Of a DNA stretch of 64,000 bases, positions 57,000-64,000 are shown in pieces. Under the pieces are notes generated by a model that made no database searches, was not told the origin of the DNA, and saw only the letters and a program-made list of their open reading frames with translations. The DNA lies in contig OZ024869.1 of assembly GCA_964017185.1 (NCBI GenBank), positions 59,298,761 to 59,362,760 of the forward strand. Reading direction: 5' to 3'. The first letter of the stretch is position 1; every line of letters begins with the position of its first letter. This DNA is from Rugalucina vietnamica. Lineage: Eukaryota; Mollusca; Bivalvia; Lucinida; Lucinidae. The position numbers and the translations under genes are program-made.

Positions 57000-59900
57000 T
57001 CAAAGGAATTTGCAGATCAAGATAAACAGCTTCTTGAGCACTGACCTCAACACAATTAGAAAATACATTCCCAATATGCCTGACTTGTCAAGATTTCCTC
57101 GTCTAGCCTCTTTTGCTGCTGCATCAAGTTGTGCACTCATACCTCTCTGTGATTTGCTTATATAACCTACTATATATGAGGCACAACCGTACGGTTCAAG
57201 AACAATCTGAATGTCAAGATTGGCCTTCCAGGCAAGAAGTATGTTCTCATTAAATGGATTTATTCTCATTTCCTTCATTTTTCGCTTTAAGAAAACCTTT
57301 GGTGCTTTCAAGGAGCTTCTTATGCAACAAATATAATCTTCGAAGTCCATTTTAGCAATTTTTTCTAGAAACTCTTCAAACGGCATATCTCCATTTTCTT
57401 TACACTCATTCATTGATTTTTGGAGCTCTACGTTCTTTTTCTTGTACTTGTCAATGTTTTCTTCAAGAGGAAAAAAGCAACATAGTATTCGGCAATGGTG
57501 GCAATGGAAATCCAAACCTACATATTGGTTTCCCTTTTTTCTACAGGTTCTAGAATGTTTGTGACTTTGAAGGTTAACAAGATTTGCTGTTTTCTCATTA
57601 TTACTACTGCCTGTAAGATATTGATCAACAAATTCAATTATTTCCTCTTTTGACTTTGTTTCTAAAGTTGGAGCATTTTCTACCCAAACAAGCATGTGAA
57701 TATGAGGAGAGCCACGTTGCTGAAACTCAACTCTATAAAAATAATCAAGTACCTTTCCAACTGGCTCAGAACTGCTTTTCAAAATTGTATTGAGGAACTC
57801 TTGAACCCTATGATCAAAGCACCTTGAACATGTGACTGGGTCTTTCTGAACTAGCTTTGTTTTCTCTTGCCAAATAAGCTTTTCTAATTCTGTTTGAGAA
57901 TATTCAATACCATCATTCAATTTTGCTAACATTTTCAACAGATCTGTCCATCTAGTATCTGCAGCTGACAATGACATAAACCAAGTAGGCAACGAAAGTT
58001 GTCTAATCATTGCAAAAATGTCTTTCTTGCGCATTTCTAAATAGGCAGGTGAATTTCTCAGTTGGCGAAATGTATAATAGCCTTCATCAAGATTTACAAG
58101 TTTGTCCAAATAATTTGCATCTCTAGCTTTAGCTGCATTTATTTTTTGACCTCGCTTTTTACATCTTCTAACAGCTAAATTGACTTTATCACTGATTTGT
58201 TTCATCTGTAGCTTTTTGTGTTTAAAGAATATATTTGGAACTGACTGTGCAGCTCTCCTGTCAATACTTCTCAATTCCCATTTAACAATGTCACTATAAT
58301 GAACTGGAACAATTCGTTCTTCCTTACTAGGTGGTGTTTGTCCACAAAAAATGGACGGGAAGCACAAATACTCTGCATCTTTATCATTATATAGACTTAA
58401 AGGATGTTGTCCTTCACCTGGCACGAAAGTGAAAACTTTGTCACACTTATTGTCAATATCAGCATCATCCACTAATGTATCTATATTGCCAACATGGTCA
58501 TTAGCATCTATCTCACTGTAATGATCAGAATCATAATCAGCTGGTGCATCAGTGTCCTGCTTATTTGTGGATTCTTCCTGATTTTTATTTTCGACACTAT
58601 GGTTGTCATTAGTTTGTTCTCTTGAATTTCCTAAAATTTCTCTGTCTGTTTCCTCTGCACTTTCAGTAACTTCCTGAAACCAGTCATCATCAATTATTAT
58701 GCCAGAGTTCTTATATAGCTTGCTGTTGTTCATAAGCCAATGTAGAGCAGTCAAAACTCTTAATGGTCTTACATTTTCTTTAAGGTCAACCGTTTTATGT
58801 GAAAGTTTCTTTTTCAGCTGGATAGCAACTGTAAAATTATCATCCATTGGCCTTGGTAGACAGTTTATAATAGGCTGAATATAAACAGGTACATTTATTA
58901 CATTCCCTTTCAAGGAGTACTGTCCACCACGTGGTAATTCTCTTATCTGCATAAATGGAATACGCAGTGCTATTAACCGTTCTTCTAACTGATGTATGTT
59001 TAACTCTGGTGGCTTGATTGGCCACTTCATGCCATTAGTTACTGACAGCTTTGGAATTTTATTATCTCTTAAGGCACTTAAGCAAGTGTGACATATACAT
59101 TCTTCATTATTGACAGATATAAAGTCTGTACAATGCAGTATTTTACTTTCTGCTGGAATATGGGTATTCTTTAACATAGAAACACTTTTCCTGAACCATG
59201 TCTGGTGACAACATGAACAAACATACAAAGGTCCAATAGAAATATCTAAATGGAATTGTTTGATAGCCCTTTTAATAGTTTTTGAGTCTTTCCTGTGAGT
59301 TTCTGGAAAATTATCTGTGTCATGCTTATATCTTTTTCTAGGAGTAATGGTTTCTGAACTGCCATCAAATTTTCTTTTTTCCTGCCTAACTTGCTGCTTC
59401 TTGATTCTCTCGCACTCACGAACATAAGCATTTTCCCTTGCCTTCTTTTTTGATTTATTCTGGAATACTTTCTCATGTGTTTTAAAAGCCTGATTTTCTC
59501 TCGCTAACTGCTTTGATTTTTTCTGATATACAGTTTCTTTGGCCTTAAACCTAGAATCTTTTCTTGCGGACTGCTTTAATTCTCTTTCTCTTGTTTTAAA
59601 CACTGATTTTTTTCTTGCAGATTGCTTTGATTCTTTCTGATACACAGTTTCTTTGGCCTTAAAACTAGGATCTTTTCTTGCAGACTGCTTTAATTCTCTT
59701 TCTCTTGTTTTAAACACTGAATCTTTTCTTGCAGATTGCTATGATTCTTTCTGATACACAGTTTCTTTGGCCTTAAAACTAGGATCTTTTCTTGCAGACT
59801 GCTTTAATTCTCTTTCTCTTGTTTTAAACACTGAATCTTTTCTTGCAGATTGCTTTGATTCTTTCTGATACATAGTTTCTTTGGCCTTAAAACTAGGATC

Positions 59901-60372
59901 TTTTCTTTCAGACTGCTTTAATTCTCTTTCTCTTGTTTGAAACACTGGGTCTTTTCTTGCAGAATGCTTTGATTTTTTTCTGATACACTGCTTCTTTGGC
60001 CTTAAAAATAGTGTCTTTTCTTGCAGACTGCTTTAATTCCCTTTCTCTTGTTTGAAACACTGGGTCTTTTCTGGCAGATTGCTTTGATTCTCTTTCTTTT
60101 GTTCGAAATGCTTCATTTCGTCTACATTTTCTTTTGTATTTTTTATAATATTCAGTGCGATGCTTAAATTTGCTTGTCCTTAATTCTTTCCTTGATTCTT
60201 TAATTAATGTGTTTGCTGTATAATTGGATATGCTTTGTACTTTACTTTGTGTTTTGTTAGCTTGTCTCAACTTTTGATCCCTGAAGTAGGCTTCCATACT
60301 ACTATCTATTTGATCTTTATAGCTCTGTATGTGTTTCTTCATTCTTCTTAATCTTGATAGGCAAGAAGTCAA
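57000..60372 (-). pseudogene. Rep/DUF6570 protein with basic repeats
   Basis: An intact stretch of 905 codons (57000-59717) starts in KQSARK repeats (to about residue 100), continues with DUF6570 (about 160-340, with a CxxC pair at 207-212 and LPRGGQYSLKGNVINVP at 261-277), an acidic linker (about 350-425), and the Helitron-like N domain. That domain has the HUH metal box GSPHIHMLVW (HIH at 672-674) and the two-tyrosine box (Y848, Y852, K855). The frame is lost near residue 885. Upstream, a TAG at 59739-59741 replaces the AAG found in sister repeats. A frameshift near 59940 separates the front piece (59908-60372). Rep nicks DNA and covalently holds the end during rolling-circle transposition. 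Catalytic residues are all present. Confidence 0.85.
59470..60100 (-). repeat. 114-bp coding minisatellite (38-residue basic repeat)
   Basis: Units repeat every 114 bases (anchors at 59641, 59755 and 59869). Each encodes KQSARKDPSFKAKETVYQK, then ESKQSARKDSVFKTREREL. The repeat is highly basic and predicted helical, as in the front regions of many animal Helitron proteins. It may bind DNA. Confidence 0.85.
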
Positions 60373-60374
60373 AC

Positions 60375-60950
60375 TGTAAGTTAGTGTTTAGATTTAAACT
60401 ATCATATAATGCATACATGTATGTAACTAGATCATCTATACTTGAAAAAGTTATCAAACAGGATGACCCATCACTTGACGAAAGTCCATTTTCACCATGG
60501 GAATGAGAATCAAAAAATACATACATGTCATTCTTTCTAAAAACAGCAGAGCAAATGGCCCCAATAGTTATAAGATCTAATGATACATACATGAATGCTA
60601 ACTGCAAGGTATCATGAAGTGTTGGTAACTCAAGATTTTGAGTATCAATAAGAGGGCCACATAATATAGGCATTTTTTCTACTGTGAATTTTCCCATCTT
60701 TACTTCAAAATTATCTGGGATTTCTTCCAAGCTCAACAGGTGGTGAACAAATTTTCCTTTTGATTTTAATCTGTTGATTACAGTTTGATAGAGAACATCT
60801 CCTTCACAAAGCACTTCATCTAATATTAAGCTAGTGTATACATTTAACAAAGAGAGTATGACAACATACATAATGCATTGCATGTGCACTGATATCCTCT
60901 TGATTGCTCAGAAAATCTGACATTGTTTTGATGAAAACTTCCAAAGACCA
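60375..60950 (-). pseudogene. Cysteine protease domain resembling peptidase family C76
   Basis: A Cys box GYQCTCNALCMLS lies at about 60860-60897 (QCTC at 60880-60891). It is in a different frame from the following open stretch, which carries LDEVLCEGDVLYQ, LPTLHDTLQLAF, LITIGAICSAVF and then YVFFDSHSHGENG with the Asp-x-His pair (D127 and H129 of the open frame), SSDGSSCLITFSS. The spacing and the 'QCTxN...FDSH' pattern fit the C76-type papain-fold proteases/deubiquitinases. This class occurs fused or adjacent to PIF1 helicases in animal Helitrons and is also known from herpesvirus tegument proteins. Lesions: TGA at 60964-60966 and a frameshift near 60850. The role in transposition is unknown. 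Confidence 0.6.
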
Positions 60951-61018
60951 AATCACCTGCATTTCACAACTGTTCAGATGATCTTCTTGCTTCATTGTCT
61001 AAACATGTTTCTGAAGAA

Positions 61019-61896
61019 TCACTGTTGAAATGATGCTGAGCAGAGTTTTTTTTTATTCTGTGTATGCTGTTGCAGCATTTCATTTTGAGGAGGAAAAACT
61101 TTATTCTCTCTTTCAGATGGTTCTTCAATGACTCTTAATTGACAATTGGGAGCCACATCAGGATAAGATTCCAGAATCGCTGTATCAAAATCTGTCTGTA
61201 TGAGCATTGCATTTTGAGGAGAAACTAAGTTCTCTCTTTCAGATGGTTTTTCAATGACTCTTGATTGACATTTGGGAACCACATCAGGAAAAGATTCCAG
61301 AATCACTATCTGCATGTTTGAGCTAATAGTTTCTTTAAGATCAACAATTATCTGTTTAAAATGACTAATATTTGAATAAACCAAAGTATCAGGCAAAAGT
61401 TTAGTTCCAGTATTGATTGAGCTATACATTGAATTTGTTTCAGTAACAGAATTTGCAAAATGTTTGGCATCAGTCTCAGTACAATGCATTTTGGCAACTG
61501 TCTCAGCACAATGCTTTTTTGCAACACTTTCAGGCTTTTTTGCAAAATCATCAATGCAAGGCTTTTCAGCAACACTATCAGTACAAGGTTTTTTGGCAAC
61601 AGTATCAGTACAAGGCTTTTTGGCAACACTATCAGCCTTTTAGGGAAGTTTAACCCATTCTCAGCCTTTTTCAGGAAGTTTAACCCATTCTCAGCCTTTT
61701 TAGGGAAGTTTAACCCATTCTCAGCCTTTTTAGGGAAGTTTAACCCATTCTCAGCCTTTTTGGGGAAGTTTAACCCTTTTCTTTCATTTCCAGTTAACAA
61801 ATCATCTTTCTCTTTCCTATCCACCTGTCTCATTTCATTCTTGTCCTCCAAACTTTGATGTACCTTCCCTTTCTTCCAATACTTTCTACGAGGCAT
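61019..61896 (-). pseudogene. Leader ORF of the Helentron with two repeat types
   Basis: It starts at an ATG (61894-61896) with a basic segment MPRRKYWKKGKVHQ. Five copies of a 10-residue repeat (AENGLNFPKK) follow. Loss of one base in a T-run near 61637 (four instead of five) then shifts the frame. In the new frame the protein continues as Cys-containing repeats (DSVAKKPCTD, TVAKKPCTD) and ends in a region with a 43-residue duplication (ILESFPDVVPKCQSRVIEKP and ILESYPDVAPNCQLRVIEEP). No domain is recognised. It precedes the protease in the same direction and was probably part of one polyprotein. Confidence 0.6.
61633..61788 (-). repeat. 30-bp coding repeat
   Basis: Five units of 30 bases (plus strand ctcagcctttttagggaagt, then ttaacccatt). 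They differ at two or three positions, one of which is the single-base loss that breaks the frame. Confidence 0.9.
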
Positions 61897-61900
61897 TGTC

Positions 61901-62563
61901 TATCACTCTTCCAGCATTCAACAGAATTCACAAACACAAAGACTGTAGACAATTATGAATAAAGTGTCACAAGGCACTATAAACACACTAAGTTACTATC
62001 ACAGAACACTTTAAACACAGAAAGTAATATTAAAATTATTCAGTGTCACGTAGCACTTCAATTTTGATAGCAAGTCCACAGAAACAATGTCCAAGGTGTA
62101 TATTTATCGATTTGTTCAGATTTCAACCGAAAATAGAGTCAATTCTCATTTGTCAAGAACAATCATCAATGAAAATAGCAAAATATCAATGATCAATCAC
62201 ACGCGAAATAGGAAAGTAACAGCAATTATAAACTCCACTTTGATCAACAAGGCGGTAAAGCTCCCAAAGGAAGAGGACCTCCGAAAATTCTGGTGATTCT
62301 TTAACTGTATAATAATTTTCAAAATTTTGCTTAATTCGATCATAGTATGATAAATAAATGTAAAAGAAAAAGAAAAAAAAAAAGATAAGTAAAAACCTAT
62401 ACATTCTGTTTTCACCAGATAAGACTTACCCGGTACAGGTTGACGACTTTATTAAAAATATTGTTTTAAAAATGTATATATCATGCCACATCAGGCTAAA
62501 ATGTTTGTGTAATGTACACCCTCTTACACCAACATTTTATACAGTCAAACTAGAGTGTCTTTC
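61901..62563. other. Unassigned DNA upstream of the Helentron ORFs
   Basis: Short phrases caaggcactataaacac, acagaacactttaaacac and cacgtagcacttcaattt recur between 61965 and 62060 and may be part of the element's non-coding end. An A-rich stretch is at 62362-62392. No gene is seen. Confidence 0.35.
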
Positions 62564-62660
62564 TTATTTTTGCTCTAAACAGAGATTCTGGTTACAGGTT
62601 AGAACCAGCCCATTGGCTTCTGATTTTGTGAGTGAGCTTGTGATATCAGCATCAGTGATC
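62564..62660 (-). CDS. Possible small exon with a strong splice acceptor
   Basis: On the minus strand a long pyrimidine tract and CAG (tttttttccttttcttacag) precede 97 bases encoding ITDADITSSLTKSEANG, LVLTCNQN and LCLEQK, then a stop. The acceptor is excellent; the peptide is not recognised. If it is internal, a weak donor (cctgtaacc) is available at about 62594. It is on the same strand as the candidate exon at 49391, so the Helentron could sit in an intron of one gene. Confidence 0.25.
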
Positions 62661-62689
62661 CTGTAAGAAAAGGAAAAAAAGCATGTTAC

Positions 62690-64000
62690 GAATGTTTCAA
62701 CGTAAGGAAAAATTTGAACAAGATTCATGAAAATCTGACAAGCAGTTCTGAAGAAGAAGATTTCTGAAATGATGTTGAGCATGGCAATGAGCATGGAAGC
62801 CAAAATTTGGCAAACTTTTATTCCCCCTACCCATGGATGCTCTGCATAAAATTTGGCTTTCCTCATTAAAACTGTTTCATGGAAGATCATCTTTGAATTT
62901 CGATACGTACATGTCATGACCTTAGATCAATGTAAAAAACAAAAAATGACCTTGTCTTAATAACCGAAATCAAATGCATCAGTTGTCTGCATCGCAACTT
63001 TTTCAGGTCTCAGGCTGCAAAAGTTTCCAGAGGACCATTGGTCTTGTAAACGCTCACTTGAGATGTAGTTTTTAAGCATTATTTTTATAATAGACTTAAA
63101 AAAAATATGGTTTTCATTTTTACGTGCATTAAAGCCTAAGTATCCAAAAGTGACCTTGTCGTAAAATAGATGTTGGTCATCCTAGGGCCATAATTGTTCA
63201 AATTATGATAGATTTTGATAGGCTGTAGTTTCAAATGCTACAAACCAAATTTCCTGAAAATGGGCCCATCAGTTCTGGAGAAGAAGATTTTGGGCATTTG
63301 TAAGCATATGTGAGTGTACATGTGGGCTTTGTGACCCAAATTTCATGATCCATGTTAACTCTGTAAGTTATCTGCATCTAGCAACTTTCAAGTCTCAGGC
63401 TGCAAAAGTTTCCAAAATATCCATATTTTTCACCTTTTCCAATGTAAAAGCCTATGTTTCAAAATTGACCTTGCTGTAAAATAGGACAAGGTCATCCCAG
63501 GGTCATCATTTGATCAAATTGTGATAGGGTGGAGTCACCAATGCTACATACCAAGTTTCATGGAAATCGGCCCATTGGTTCTGGAGAAGAAGATTCTTGA
63601 AAGGTTGCTACCATACAAGGGCTTGGTGGCCATTTGATCATGGTACGAAGACATCGCAAAAAAAATCAATGCCACTATCCAAGGAGGCTCCACATTAAAT
63701 TTCAAATGGATCAGCAAAGACGTTTCAGAGATGAAGACCTTTGAATAAGTGGATGACGACAAAAGACAGACAGTGACATTGACCTTAATTAATTCCAAAC
63801 CTTCATTGACACCAATAGTTGTCTGCATCTAGCAACTTTCAAGTTTCAGGCTGCAAAAATTTCCAAAATATCCATTGTTTTCACCTTTCCCCATGTAAAA
63901 GCAAATGTTTCCAAAATTTACCTTGCCGTAAAATAGGTCAAGGTCATCCCAAGGTCATCATTTTATCAAACTATGATGGGCTGGAGTCCCCAATGATACA
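62690..64000 (+). repeat. ggtcaaggtcatc tandem repeat, continuing past the window
   Basis: About three diverged units with the usual blocks: gttctgaagaagaagatttc, ttccccctacccatggatgc, cagttgtctgcatcgcaact, gaccttgccgtaaaataggt, gtcaaggtcatcccaaggtc and tatgatgggctggagtccc. The last unit is cut by the window end. The frames at 62564-62917 (upstream part) and 63544-63828 are repeat by-products. Confidence 0.8.

Larger units (their letters stand above)
54020..61900 (-). mobile_element. Helentron-like rolling-circle transposon, degraded
   Basis: All parts read on the minus strand in the order leader ORF, cysteine protease, basic repeat, DUF6570, Rep (HUH/Y2), PIF1 helicase, EEP nuclease. Rep plus helicase is diagnostic of Helitrons, and a C-terminal endonuclease is typical of the Helentron branch. 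At least eight frameshifts or stops show that it is inactive, but long open stretches (905 and 341 codons) suggest it died recently. Its termini were not found: I saw no clear hairpin end near 54000, and the start near 61900-62100 has only agcactt/gcacta phrases. Confidence 0.85.

Noticed and set aside
61460-61858. 132-codon plus-strand frame with FNPFSAFL repeats
   Set aside because: It is the antisense reading of the 30-bp repeat of the leader ORF.

Overview
The window looks like non-coding, repeat-dense DNA from a marine invertebrate, most likely a bivalve mollusc or another lophotrochozoan. That is an inference from AT-rich base composition, intron-like splice signals, tRNA-derived SINEs, several retrotransposon clades, a Helentron-type rolling-circle element, and families of 'ggtcaaggtcatcc' tandem repeats. 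There is no bacterial or viral gene organisation. Apart from one clear receptor exon and two possible small exons, every longer reading frame belongs to a mobile element, and nearly all are broken.

Region 1 (about 0.9-35 kb) is a 65-bp minisatellite that has been split apart by insertions. Three large elements without visible transposases sit in it. Element A (4762-12328) and element B (25928-31737) are the same family in opposite orientation. They share ends that begin GACATTTTTCAC, have terminal inverted repeats of about 1.1-1.2 kb, and are flanked by 5-bp duplications (TAATA for A, TTAAA for B). Between them a 9,071-bp palindromic element (14703-23773) is flanked by TTAA and contains a second TTAA-flanked palindrome (15814-22670). 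Together these make a quasi-palindrome of over 30 kb centred near 18.3 kb. A LINE fragment (24188-25893), several SINEs, a hAT-like MITE and a tandem repeat field decorate the two halves unequally.

Region 2 (35-39.2 kb) holds a 5'-truncated Gypsy/Ty3 integrase with a C2H2 zinc-finger tail, a TATA-containing segment that may be its LTR, the first coding exon of a cholecystokinin/sulfakinin-like GPCR on the minus strand (37916-38321), and a palindromic MITE just upstream of it.

Region 3 (39.2-54 kb) is mostly unassigned intergenic or intronic DNA. It contains a 185-bp tandem repeat, a full SINE, a truncated Jockey/CR1-type LINE (44019-45400), a 1.1-kb TIR element, a candidate terminal exon (49391-49501, minus), a SINE, and a decayed copy of a repeat-associated protein.

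Region 4 (54-62 kb) is a broken Helentron-like element on the minus strand. In reading order it has a repeat-rich leader ORF, a cysteine protease with a Cys box and an Asp-x-His box resembling peptidase family C76, a basic 38-residue repeat, DUF6570, Rep (HUH/Y2), PIF1 helicase, and an exonuclease-endonuclease-phosphatase nuclease. Region 5 (62.6 kb to the end) returns to the 'ggtcaaggtcatcc' repeat.
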